64,000 nucleotides of DNA from Chaenocephalus aceratus. Lineage: Eukaryota > Chordata > Actinopteri > Perciformes > Channichthyidae. Numbering within the stretch: position 1 is the first letter of the stretch; each line of letters starts with the position of its first letter. A program made the translations under genes and the position numbers. This document shows positions 23,391 through 58,204 of this stretch, one piece after another. The notes below the pieces were generated by a model. It saw only the letters and a list, made by a program, of their open reading frames with translations. It made no database searches and was not told where the DNA came from. Location of the stretch: assembly GCA_023974075.1 (NCBI GenBank), contig CM043793.1, positions 7,196,288 to 7,260,287 on the forward strand. The letters run 5' to 3'.

Positions 23391-23480
<90 letters not shown>
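23391..23480. repeat. (GT)n microsatellite
   Basis: About 45 units with two TTTGTG interruptions. Confidence 0.95.
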
Positions 23481-23482
<2 letters not shown>

Positions 23483-23580
23483 GGGAGCAAGAGAAAGCAG
23501 CAGACTGGTGGGAAAGCTTGGGGTCGTGGATAACAAGTCAGACCCAGAAACCACAATGAGGTTGACTGTAATCTGTCTTA

Positions 23581-23581
<1 letters not shown>

Positions 23582-23650
<69 letters not shown>
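23582..23650. repeat. (CA)n microsatellite
   Basis: About 34 units. Three dinucleotide arrays fall within 400 bp here. Confidence 0.95.
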
Positions 23651-23652
<2 letters not shown>

Positions 23653-23711
23653 AAGCTAGATAAAGCAGCTGAGGTGAGCTGACAGCAGGATGACCCGCTA
23701 CATGACCAGTA

Positions 23712-23880
23712 ATAATACAAATAATCAGTGGTGGAAGAAGTATTCAGATGTTTTACTAGAGTAGTAGTACTATACATTATTGTCAAAATTCTTTATTAAA
23801 AGTACAAGTACTGCATTCAAAATCTTACTTAAGTAAAAGTACAAAAGCATTGTCAGCAAAATGTCCTTAAAGTAAAAAAC
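23712..23880. repeat. AGTGGTGGAAGAAGTATTCAG-type repeat
   Basis: It starts cagtggtggaagaagtattc and continues with acttaagtaaaagtac and cagcaaaatgtccttaaa. This is a very common fish interspersed repeat, also at 10375-10505. Confidence 0.65.
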
Positions 23881-24589
23881 TTCGACTTCAGAAAGCAAAC
23901 CATTCTGACTGTTCTGACGTTTGAGGGATGTTCAGTCAAAATCGGACGAAGGATGTCGTGACTTATTGGCTGGTGTGACACCATCTTGTTTGACATCTAA
24001 AAGAATAAACTGCTATTTCACATAACCTAATTTACTTTAAAAAAGCTTTTCCAAGTTAATAAGTGAGGTAAATGTTGGCAAACAAGTCTGTATTTATTCC
24101 ACTCTTCAATAACTTTGTGGCTGGCTAGCACGTATACACTTGCCAAGCACAGAATCTCATCAATTATCACAGAAAGTAATCCCTTTATCAAGAAACTTGA
24201 ATTTTGCAAGGATGTGTGGAGGACTGTTGCCATGGCACTTTTTGATTTGACCTTTATGACCCCATGATATCTGCCTGATTATGCTCTGCCCGATAGACGT
24301 ATGGATGAAACAAGTCAGTTGCTATTTGTTTTATTCTATGTATAGTGTCGTAGTGGTAGCCAACAAAACGGCAGGATCTAGGGCTCCTCACAACGTACAG
24401 ACTTGCAGGTCAGACCAAGCGCTCTTTGGCGCTCAAGTTGGTAAGTAGAAGGAATTAAAGTAGATCCCTGACCCCTAGCCCATCCTTTTTTAAGTTGTGT
24501 AAGAAGCCGATTGGTTGGGGTCTATCTTACAGTCTGCTATATGGCGCTGGGCCAAGTCATGAATGACTATGTTGTTGACTTATCAACAC

Positions 24590-24740
24590 AGGGGCTATCT
24601 CGTTATGGCTTAGCCGGTAGAGTGAGTTATCCACTTGGGTTCTTGGCTGCTCGCGTTGGCGTGTCAAAGCGTCCTGGGGCCTTTCACTGAACCCAAATTG
24701 CCGCCCATGGTTAGGCCGGCAACTTCCTTGTTAGTCTGCT
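24590..24740 (+). repeat. Possible tRNA-derived SINE
   Basis: tggcttagccggtagagtg resembles a tRNA A box. The downstream block ctgaacccaaattgccgccc matches the body of several fish SINEs. The B box is poor. Confidence 0.35.
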
Positions 24741-25286
24741 TACTTCTGGAGCCATTTTCTAAATAAGCTCCAGACAATATCCAGAGAATCAGGACTGCAC
24801 ATTGTCCGGAGTATCGCTTTCACTTGACAGGAGACTTTCCGTGTCAGAAACATTCTAAATCACTTAATAAAACTATTTTTGACCAGAAACATGCTGAATT
24901 ACTGGAAATACTCATTTCGGTTCAGGCCATGTAGTGCCTGGGTGTGCAAGATGCAAGACAAGCAGTGGATTTCACTGCGCTCGCTATAGCCAGTCACTGT
25001 TTGGTCATGAACAAACTCTCTCTCTCTCTTGTCGTTCCTTGAATTTGTTGGCTTTTACTGATAAGAATTCCCGAATCATCTCTTCAATTTCAATTTAAGT
25101 CAATTTCATACAGTCTTCCTGTAAACATCCCCCTTTTCTTTGTTTCTTTTCTTTATGTTGTGTGTCAGCCACAAAGGAATTTTGATCAACACACCTACTT
25201 GCTTGCACTGAATTCTCTGGGCATTAACGGCTCTGTTCAGAGACGGACTGAGTCGGACATCAAGTCACCTAAGCAGTAATGAACAG

Positions 25287-27414
25287 GGGCCTCATTTATA
25301 AAGGGATATACGCTCAAAAAATGGCGTACGCCAGTTTCTACGCAATGTTTGCGATTTATAAAATACTAACTTGACGAGAAAATGTGCGGTCCTCCACGCA
25401 AACTCTAACCCATGCGTACGCACTAAGCACAACAACTGGAGAGACGAGAAACTGCGACACCGTTGGCAGAAGGAAGAATGGAGAGAAATATGTGGAAATA
25501 ATACCATAAATAAAATGTTACCTCTCATTTATCATATATGAAGAATTCATTTTCAAACATTGATTAAAGCCAATCTTAAAATGATTAAACAAACGCCTGT
25601 TTGAGACTCCTCAGTGCACACAAAAACATAACTTGGAGAAATAAATAAATACGGATATGTTATTTAAAACCACCTCGAATATGTTGTGTTAATGTTATGA
25701 AATGTTTTCTCATAAATGATGCGGTTAGCAGGAGGACAGAATTACGTCAAAACTGACGCCGTTTTGCATTTCTATAGGTTGTAGATACGAGCATGGTTTT
25801 ATATACTATCACGTTTAATCGTGTTTTATGCCGTTTGCCAAGACTTGATAAGTCGCTCGTAAAACACAGAGGTATGGAAACTAAGAACACCATATGTGGT
25901 AAATTGTACAGCGAATATAACACAACACATTAGTTGTATTTCCTTTAACTGGTGGATAGAGTTGCTGCGGGGGGTTGAACAGCTGGGACACAAACCACCA
26001 AATACAAAAACATAATTCAGATCCAGTCGTCATGACTCCACTCCGGAGGGATTCCCCGATTATTTCTTACAGTTTCTCATCAAGGGGGTGAACGTTCTCA
26101 CAACTTTGGCTAACGTTACCTATTGCTTCTAATAAGGTTTTAAAGAAAGGTTTTAATCTGATGTTCAAAGAACCTTTTCAGGATGTTTATTTTTTCAAAT
26201 AATGTTCCTATAAGGTTTAAGGTTAACTAAGACATAACGTTTTAACGGCAACACTCAGAGGATGTTTTGAGGATGTTATTGAGGCCTGAGATGACAGAAA
26301 GTTTTTTTATAAAACGTTCCTTTAATGTGATATGTTAACAAAGGTGGAACGTTTTGCCTGCAACATTCTAAGGATGTGTTTTGGACGTTGTTGGGGTAAC
26401 GCATTAAAGATGTTCTTTATAAAACGTTCCCTCAATGTTACATGATAACAAATGAAGAACATTTTGAAAGCAACATTTGGATAATGTTTTCAGGAGGTTA
26501 TTATTTTTTTATAAAATGTTCCTGTGATGTGAAATATTAACAGGGTCATGGTCAATGTCAGATTTATTTGTACTGTAGTGCGCTTTAAAAAAACAAACTT
26601 GCTGCATTTGTTTGAAAAGGATGTTTAAAAGAAATCTGATTTTCGTTTTTATAAAAAAACAAGCACGTAATTCATGATACTGCACGTTTGCGTAGGCATG
26701 TCTGAGTTCCCAGCTAGACATTGTTGGTTCTAAAAACATTCTGAGAATGTTACCATTCATTGTTTTGAAGTTTTATTTTGGTTCCTAGAATGTACTTCTG
26801 AAAGGTAGAATAACGTTCTCTAAAAACATTCTTAAAATGTTTGGTGATAACATTGTTCGAATATTATACCCCAAGTGTTTTGTTGTTTATGCACACATCT
26901 CTATGGTCATATGGATCGAATAACACTTAGAAAACCAAAGACAGACATTTAGAAGAATGGACCGACTATCACCTTTTTCGGACCACTTATTTATTTATTT
27001 TGGTGACGATCCGACCTCCATGCTGCTACTCTGTTCAAACTGCCAAAACAATATGATTTATCTCGACCTCCCCAAAATAACCAGAATCTGACACGGTGTG
27101 AGACGTCTTTTTTAGCTGTTCTGTCGTCATTTCCTGCGATCTTCTTCATAAAGTCAGTCAGAATGAATGAATGGGCGTTTCTTTGACTATTTATAGGTAA
27201 ATATGGGCGTGACGTGAAGCCCGCAAAAGCTGCACCGCATTTCGAGTCTATCGTGATTTATAAAGGGAAACCGGCGTAGGATGTGCCGTACGCACTTTCC
27301 TCGCCGGTACGCAATGTTTTGTGAATCGGAACATTTCTGTACCTATTTTTTTGCTTTGTACTAGCAAGCAACCTTCCCACGTGAATCCTACGCAAGGCGT
27401 TTTAAGTGAGGCCC
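25287..27414. mobile_element. 2.1 kb non-autonomous DNA transposon with gggcctca termini
   Basis: The termini gggcctca and tgaggccc are inverted and a CAG trinucleotide flanks both (25284-25286, 27415-27417). Both ends reuse the same vocabulary (tttataaa, gcgtacgc, acgcaatgtttt) in inverted order. The centre holds a degenerate tandem repeat. No transposase was recognised. Harbinger-like by duplication length only. Confidence 0.65.
26090..26880. repeat. Degenerate tandem repeat inside the 2.1 kb element
   Basis: Variants of aaaacgttcc, aacattc and aggatgtttt recur at irregular spacing of roughly 60-130 bp, e.g. near 26310, 26430 and 26510. Units are diverged. Confidence 0.55.
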
Positions 27415-27689
27415 CAGGTAGGTTGAAGTTTCTTTAGTGTCCAGTCCAAATGAATTGGACAGTTGCATTCTCACATACGTCTATGTCTATATCATTTCAG
27501 GGTTAATTGCTCGTGTGAGAGAGGCTTTGAGTGTTTGTGAATGGTGAACGCTCGTCCAACAATTAGAAGACACCATTTAACATGAAATATGATAAGGGAA
27601 TTAGCAAAGAGGTTGGTAATTGTTGGTCATGTTGGACAAACTAAATTACAGTGATTAATGAGACTGCTTACTAGCCAACTTTATAATCC

Positions 27690-28085
27690 CCGAATGCGGT
27701 CCCAGCTGTGTGCATCAATTTGTACTGTCCCTGTTTCCATGGTGTTTTGAGTTTCTTGTAGCATTTTGAACTTGCAGGGTTTCGTTTTAGTAAACTCTGC
27801 GCATGTGTTGTCAAGTTGGTGAAGATGTTTCTTTATTTGCATGTGTTTTGGCACATTTGTGTATTTATATTTATATAGTTTTTATTACATGCAGCCCGTG
27901 CCTCCTTATAGAAATGTTTTGGGCCGTAACATGTTTGCCCCTGTTGGCTACCGTACAAAACATTTAGTATTAATTAAAATGTTTTTAGGAAGTCTTTCTG
28001 AAAAACCTTTGTGCAGTGCGTTTTTCCACATGAAAATGTGTTGGGCCATTGTAGCGCGTTTGCACCTGTCGGCCACCATAGCACA
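27690..28085. repeat. Copy of the palindromic repeat found at 16.3-17.1 kb
   Basis: Shared with 16890-17090: gtccctgtttccatggtgttttgag-type block, aaactctgcgcatgtgttg, caagttggtgaagatgtttc, gttttggcacatttgtgt and ggctaccgt. Single-armed here. Confidence 0.6.
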
Positions 28086-28144
28086 ATTTATTAGAAACTT
28101 TTAAGAAAGTAATGGCTTACATTCTATGGTTTATCACTTAAGTG

Positions 28145-28208
28145 ATGGGGTGGGGGGTTGTCCGGTGCCTTGCTCAAGGGCACCACGGCAGGGCCCAGGA
28201 GGTGAAAT
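28145..28208. repeat. tRNA-SINE-like fragment
   Basis: gtgccttgctcaagggcacc and cccaggaggtgaaat match the body of the repeat at 7070-7255. Confidence 0.5.
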
Positions 28209-28829
28209 TGTTGATTCCTTCTTCTGGTCTGTAAGAGGAATGCAAAACGGGTCAAAAGATTGTTTTTCTTTGACAAAAAGAAAACAGCACTACTGACTCA
28301 TTCAAAACTAAAATAAAAGACAAGTTCTCTATGTCTCTTTAGCCTATGCTATTCAATAATGTGCGGACAGACAGTATCTTTATCCTTTGAATAAGCGTAT
28401 CAATATAAGATATACAATACAAACATAAAGACAACACAGAGCTACTGTTCAATAACTGTAAAGCCCATACATTACATGTTACAGTCGAATCAACCTTTAG
28501 ATGGATGTGGTACAGTAACACACACAGGTTATGTGTGTTGATCATATAGTGTCAATAAACATCATTCAAATCTAATTTAACTGAACTGTATCTGTACAGG
28601 AGAAGAAACAGAAAAGTGAAGGGGAAGGCTGAGACTTGAGAAAAGGAACACTGCAGGAAAAAAGAAGATGGGGAAAAGAAAAGAGGAGAAAGGCAAGAGT
28701 GAGAGTAGAGAAAGAGACTGAGGGAGAAATAATACGTGTGAATTAGAGGGGTGGGGGACTGTAGGAGATAAGGGGAGGGTAAAGGGCAAGTGAAAGGAAG
28801 AGAGAGAAGGAGGGAGGGAGGGAGGGAGA

Positions 28830-52052
<23,223 letters not shown>

Positions 52053-52234
52053 GTAGGTCACGTGACTACAGACTGCTGCTGCTTTTACTCTTACATGTTC
52101 ATTTATTGTCTATTATCTATGAAAGCATTCAATTCTGTTTCATCAAAAAAGGTTGTCAAAGGTATTCAAATATCGGGTCGGTTCAATCCCCTTTATGTCT
52201 GGAATTTCATTAAAACATTTAGCAATTTGTGTTT

Positions 52235-52290
52235 GTGTGTGCGTGTGTGTGTGTGTGTGTGTGTGCGCGTGTGTGCGTGTGCCTGTGGTC
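52235..52290. repeat. (GT)n microsatellite, imperfect
   Basis: GT run with several GCGT interruptions, about 180 bases after the third coding exon. Confidence 0.85.
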
Positions 52291-53330
52291 AGCGTCGTGT
52301 CACCTCTCAGTCCATTGATCAGAGGAGATTGTATTTACATACAGTGGCAGGGGAAAGTCAATGTGGCAGTTATAAACAGCGGCATTAGCATTAGTGAGAG
52401 AGAGGGGGAGACAGAGAAAAGGTGGGAGGAGGGGGGGGGGGTGAGGCAGTGAAGGATGCTCGGAGACAGAGAGATGGATGAGTCCCTTGTGGCCGAGCTG
52501 GTAAAGGTCAGTCAGACGTCGGTGGAGCGGACATCAGTCTCTCTGCTGTTGACCGCAGCAGGACTTCAGAAAAATGTGGGGGGGGGGGGTGCTCGAGGGG
52601 GTCTGAGGTCAGAGGTTAGCAAGGGTGGGGCATGCAAAGTAATCACGGGCCAAGTCCAGCAGGAGTGAGCAGCGTGGCATGATTTGTGCTTCCAACAGAG
52701 AAAGTGTTGAGTTCACTGACAGCAGGATTTTACCGTTTTGTATATTTGATCAGATGCAGACTCTTGAGAGACTTTAGCGGCCACTGGAGAGTAGCTGACT
52801 GGGTTCTGTAACGTGACGTATGGTATTGTATTAGACGTGACGTATGGGAAAAGTTGTTTACCTCCAAAGGCTAGTCACTGACGGGAGCGTTAGCCACTCG
52901 CCTCAAATCAGCTTTTATTGGTTATATTTATGTAAGCGCCCGGAGATCCAGATGCATATTTAAAATAATACAAGGTTTAACAAGAAAAGAATGGAAATAT
53001 TTTAGATATAACATATAAAATACGTTTTCAACATTTTACAAAAAGGGCAATTCTTTAAATGGAGGGCATTTTCTCTATATTAAAACTTGAGTTCTCAAAA
53101 AATGTATTCATACAATTATTTTAATGAAAATATACAACTTTTTTACTTTTTGTAATCTTGTGACTTTATTCCTCAACATTTAATTGCTTTCCTCAGGAAA
53201 AAGGTTTAAACTGATATCTCACTCTTAAATACTATTCCTGAGTATTTTGAAACTTGTATTTTTTTCTTTCTTTATTGTTTTTGTTGTCTCGGTTTTCTGT
53301 ATGAATTCAACTACATTTCCATTCAATTGA
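52291..53330. other. prdm6 intron sequence with G-runs
   Basis: G-runs at about 52430-52441 and 52577-52590, and an imperfect AGGTCA repeat at about 52606-52618. No exon found. Confidence 0.4.
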
Positions 53331-53333
53331 TAT

Positions 53334-53335
53334 GT

Positions 53336-53369
<34 letters not shown>

Positions 53370-53400
53370 GGAGAGATAGATAGATGGAGAGATAGATAGA
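53334..53400. repeat. (GATA)n microsatellite
   Basis: About 14 GATA units with GGAGA interruptions. Confidence 0.95.
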
Positions 53401-53529
53401 AAAAACTAGAAAAATCTGAATATGAAGTAAAAATAAGAGTAAAGATGCAAATGAATACAAATCCCCATATTATGGTATTTTGAAGCTGAGTAATTAAGAG
53501 TCCTTGTCTGGTTCCTGTGTTAGGACCCA

Positions 53530-53995
53530 ACAGAGTGGAGCTGGGGCCCACTGTGGGTTCTCAAACCGGCCTTTGAAGCCCTCTGCCTCGGAGAACTGCT
53601 CATCCGATAACCCGGCTCTAACCATCGGCACATTATCGGCTGCCGGGCTAAAACCGGTCATTAGGTCTATTGATGAAGAAGCCTCACACGCAGATCCCAT
53701 TACAACTCAGTGTTTGTTAAACTCGCCTATTGACGCCCACCAAAACGGGAAGAGATATTTGTCCTATAGCCAATCAGGGAGCTTGTGTCATGTTGTCTAT
53801 GGCGTCCAGGAAGGGCCAGTTTTAATTAAGACACTTGCCGTTACGTCTGCGTGCAACAGGGGAGGATTTTCTGCCGCTGCAGTATTTTACAGCTCGACAC
53901 ATTGATCCCCTGCGAGGCAAGACTCGATGTGTGCGATTATGGAGGAATAATTATTTAACTCTCAGGCCCGGAGCTTCACAGCTTCTCTAGTCAGT
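53530..53995. promoter_or_regulatory. Candidate conserved non-coding element, strongest in the window
   Basis: About 460 bp of balanced, non-repetitive sequence with CpGs in an otherwise AT-rich intron. It includes a CCAAT core (agccaatcaggg), paired homeodomain-like sites (gttttaattaagac, ggaataattatttaac) and no exon signals. Typical of intronic developmental enhancers; conservation is not testable here. Confidence 0.4.
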
Positions 53996-55560
53996 CATGA
54001 GAAAGAGATCTAAACATGTTATTATTTTATATCTATCTTATGTTTTGTGATCTTTCACTCTGCACATTTGCAGTTTGTTAATGAATCAGTTAATCAATTG
54101 ATGGTTAGGGTTCAAATTAAAAGATAAATAATTATATTTCGTACTCTGGTTCCAGTTTCTCTTGTGCGAGGATTTGCTGCTTTTTTCTCTTTTATATCAT
54201 TGTTCTTTCAACAAAATACCTAATGATATATTGCAGTTTACCTTCGTAAAACAAAATTGAACCAAAGAGAGGAATGTTTTTCATACCCTTGTATAGTTAA
54301 ACAAAATGGAAAGGAAGGTCGGAAGGAAGTTACTGCAAAAAAAAAAAAAGGACAAGAAGAAAGATAATATTATTTATTTTTATACTGTGCTTATCTTATG
54401 TTAAATCTGAATCTGCCAAGTAACCTGAAACTGAGTGAGTTTTTTGGGCTAAGTGACGTTTATTTTTGTACTTTCTATACTGACACTAAAGTAAAAATAC
54501 ACAGTCCTCCTCCGGGTCCTGAATTAATTGTTTAACTTAAAACGGGAAAGAGCATAAGATGAAGTCACGTGTCTAAAAGAAAGCATACATTTGCTTTAGC
54601 TAAATAAGAAGAGAGGATCAATGTTCAGAAAGAACACCGGAATCTAGAGGGAAGGAAAAAGAAGAATGGAGAAAACTAAAAGCAGAGATAATAAGGGAAC
54701 TTTCCTTTATTATATTAATGATAGCTCATGACCTTTTTACCTTTCAGTATTTGTATTGTCTTGTAAATTGCAACACGCTTGGATAATGGCCCCAGCTCAG
54801 AGGATATTGGATTACAGAATTGACAACTTTTTGATTACCATATTACTTTATTATTAAGTTAACTGCTCCTCACATCTTTGCAACTTCTGTACTGACTGCA
54901 AATTATTTGCACTTTCCAATGATTGGTTAGGAAAAATGAAAGCCCCTTCTCCAAACAGAAATCAGCAAGCGCACACAATGTTCATTCAATCTAATAATGA
55001 TCTGTTGAATGATGAATGTTTACAGTAAACAGTAAACAGTTACCCTAGCCATGAGATCAATAAAGTATTTAAAGAAATATAGTATTTTATGTGAGTCGTA
55101 TTAGAAGAAAGTGAATTTACTGCACTTTGGTCCAATTCAACCTCAAACTTGTATTGTTGTTGACTAGGGTTGGGTATGAAGAACCAGCTTCCAACCAGTT
55201 GCGTGTCTCCAAGAAACTGAGATTCTATAAGACACATATGTCTCAATTTTGTATTGGTTCCAATCTTTTGCATATTTCATATTTCTCCCGATTTAAATAT
55301 GATGAGTATTTTAGAGTCCATAAAAGTTAACAGTTTGGGTACAAATCTGGAGAGCTAACGTGAAATCTTTTGTTACGAAGTATGGTATTATGTTGGTTGG
55401 ACTTAGTTGTTGTATGATTCAAAAGGAACAGGACTTATAAAAGCCAGCACATTTTTGTTTCGGTAATATTTATCCTTTTTCTGTATTGGAATCTAAAACC
55501 AAGATTTGATAAGAACTGGTTTTGGATGCTCAATCCTGTTATTGAGTAACATTAAATATT
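53996..55560. other. AT-rich prdm6 intron sequence
   Basis: No exon or clear element. A 13-base A-run lies near 54338. Confidence 0.45.
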
Positions 55561-55564
55561 CCCA

Positions 55565-56060
55565 CTTGTCAGATCATACTTGTTGAGGGAAGGGCAAGCT
55601 GTTTCCCGAGGATTCAAACTAATGTACTGCCGGGCCAAAACCTCGAGGCCTTTCTGATTGAAAAGTATGTGCAGTAAAAACAGGAGAACCGTTGTGAAGT
55701 CACAGCTCTGACCTTGTCCTCGGGGGCTTTTTTACGGGAGTTTTCTTTTGGACAGATCTGAGACAGCGCGAGTTGTCAGCACTGAGTCAGTGAAAACAGC
55801 CCGGAACTTCAGAGCAGCAAAGAAAAGAACCTCAGCTACACAGTTTGAGGCAAAATATTGTGTTAGTGTGGGATGTTGATGAGACTCATGAGGATAAAGC
55901 AAATTCCATGCCTGTTGGCATCTCGGCTTTTTACATCTTAAAACTCTATTTTCTTTGTCTGTGTCTTGGAACAGAATCACAGCTTTTGACGTCTTGACTT
56001 GGCTGTTGGTCTGTCCGTTGGTGTTTGTCTGAATGTCCATCATTGTATTCCCACTGCATT
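55565..56060. promoter_or_regulatory. Candidate conserved non-coding block
   Basis: Balanced sequence (gctgtttcccgaggattcaa, accttgtcctcgggggcttt, agacagcgcgagttgtcagc) without coding sense or repeat features. Confidence 0.28.
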
Positions 56061-56550
56061 CCCTGCAGAATTCCCATTGACTTTGTGTTTTCAGTGGTTT
56101 GTGGTCACACCGTCCAGTAAAGGGTTCTGTAATGTTTTCTTGACTGATGTCATTATTTAATGTTTATGTAACTGTCTACAGTACATTCTGGGTTTTATTA
56201 GAGGGTCGTTGACATCCGTTTGATTACATAATAACCAATGCTTTTATGTCAAACTGCATGTTTTGGTTTCCTGTTCCTGCTTTGCTTGCAGTGAGGCATT
56301 TTAGTTTGTATTGATGGAATTTGGAAATAAAAGCAGTGATGACTACACTGATACAATGCACCAGTTCAGTGGGTTTCATGTTTATCTGAGAACCCTTCAG
56401 AGGTTCATGGGGACAGTGAAGAGATTGAAGGGCTGAGTCCTGTCACTGGCTTTCTTTGATGTAGTATATTTAAAAAAAGGTAGCTGTTCTTTTTTCTCAG
56501 ATAGAACCTCGTAAATGTCTCTGCAAACATTGTTACACGAAATGTGCTGT

Positions 56551-58204
56551 GCAAAATCAATCAATCAATCAATCAATGTTTATTTATATAGCCCAATATC
56601 ACAAATGTTACATTTGTCTCAGTGGTCTTCACAGTGTGTACAGAATATCAGTATGACAATACGACAACCTCTGTCCTTAGACCCTCTGTCCTTAGACCCT
56701 CACATCGTACAAGGAAAAACTTCCGGAGAAAACCCACAGTTTAAAGGGAAAAATGGGAGAAACCTCAGGGAGAGCAACAGAGGAGGGATCCCTCTCCCAG
56801 GACGGACAGACGTGCAATAGATGCCGTGTGTAAATCGAAAAGATAATACATTTGCAACATAGGTAGTCCAAATGTTTGGAAATGCATGTGTGTATAATAG
56901 GAAGATGAATCCACGAGGATATCCATCCAGGACCGACGATCCAGGACCACAGCCACGACTCAAGATCCAGGGCTCGCGATCCAGGACACAGGACCGCAGG
57001 ATCATCCATGTCTCTGGATCCCGGCGTATATAGACACCAAAAAGAAAGACATTTGGGGAAGCTGGGTTAATCGGAACATGAGAGTACACAGGTATAGACA
57101 GAGAGAAGGAAGAAGTAAGATGTCCCCCGACAAACTAAGCCTATATCAGCAAAACTAGGGGCTGAATCTAATCAGCCCTAACTATAAGCTTTATCAAAAA
57201 GGAAGGTCTTAAGCGTACTCTTAAAAACGGATAGGGTGTCTGCCGCCCGAACACAAACTGGAAGCTGATTCCACAAATGTGGAGCTTGATAAGAAAAGGC
57301 TCTGGCTCCCATTGTACTTTTAGAGACTCTAGGAACAACCAACAACCCTGCATTCTTGGAACGTAATGCCCTAGTAGGACAGTAGGGTATAATGAGTTCT
57401 TTAAGGTAAGATGGCGCCTGCCCATTAAGGGCTTTGTAGGCGAGAAGAAGAATTTTAAATTCTATCCTGTGTTCTATAGGGAGCCAGTGTAAGGCAGCCA
57501 GAACAGGAGTAATGTGGTCCCTTTGCCTAACTCTGGTTAGTACACGAGCTGCAGCATTTTGAATCAGCTGAAGCGACTTGACTGACTTCTTGGTACTCCC
57601 TGATAATAAAGAGTTACAATAATCCAGCCTTGATGCATGGACTAGTTTCTCTGCATCGTTTTGAGGCAAGATATGCCTGATTTTTGCAATGTTACATAGA
57701 TGGAAGTAGGCGGTCCTTGAAATTGATTTTATGTGGGCGTTAAAGGATAAATCCTGATCAAATATAACACCAAGATTCCTTACAGTCTCACTGGAGGCCA
57801 AATTAATGCCATCCATAGTTAGTATATCTTTAGATAATTTGTCAAGTACAATAACTTTTTGGTCGTGTTTAACATCAAAATATGTAAGGTCATCCACGTT
57901 TTTAAGTCCTTAAGGCAGTCTTGAATTTTATTTAGATGATTAATTTCATCAGGCTTGATTGATAAATATAGTTGAGTATCATCCGCATAACAATGAAAGT
58001 TTACAGAATGATTCCTTATAATATTGCCTAACGGAAGCATATATAATGTGAACAAAATAGGACCGAGCACTGAACCCTGTGGCACTCCATGGCTAACTTT
58101 GGTTTGCGTGGAAGATTCATCGTTAACACGTACAAAACTGAGAGCGTTCAGATAGATAGGACCTAAACCAGCCTAAAGCAGTTCCCTGTATGCCAACTAA
58201 GTGC
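56551..58204 (-). mobile_element. L2-like LINE with reverse-transcriptase and C-terminal coding remnants
   Basis: Minus strand: [20 protein letters not shown], then [34 protein letters not shown] (the YADD catalytic box), RLDYCNSLLSGSTKKSVKSL, LHWLPIEHRIEFKILLLAYK and TLKTFLFDKAYS. Frameshifts near 58130 and 57900 separate the pieces. The 3' end is a (TCAA)n stretch and gtttatttatatagcccaat. It is 5'-truncated, and its right border meets the DIRS-like element directly. CR1/L2 group by motif style. Confidence 0.85.
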
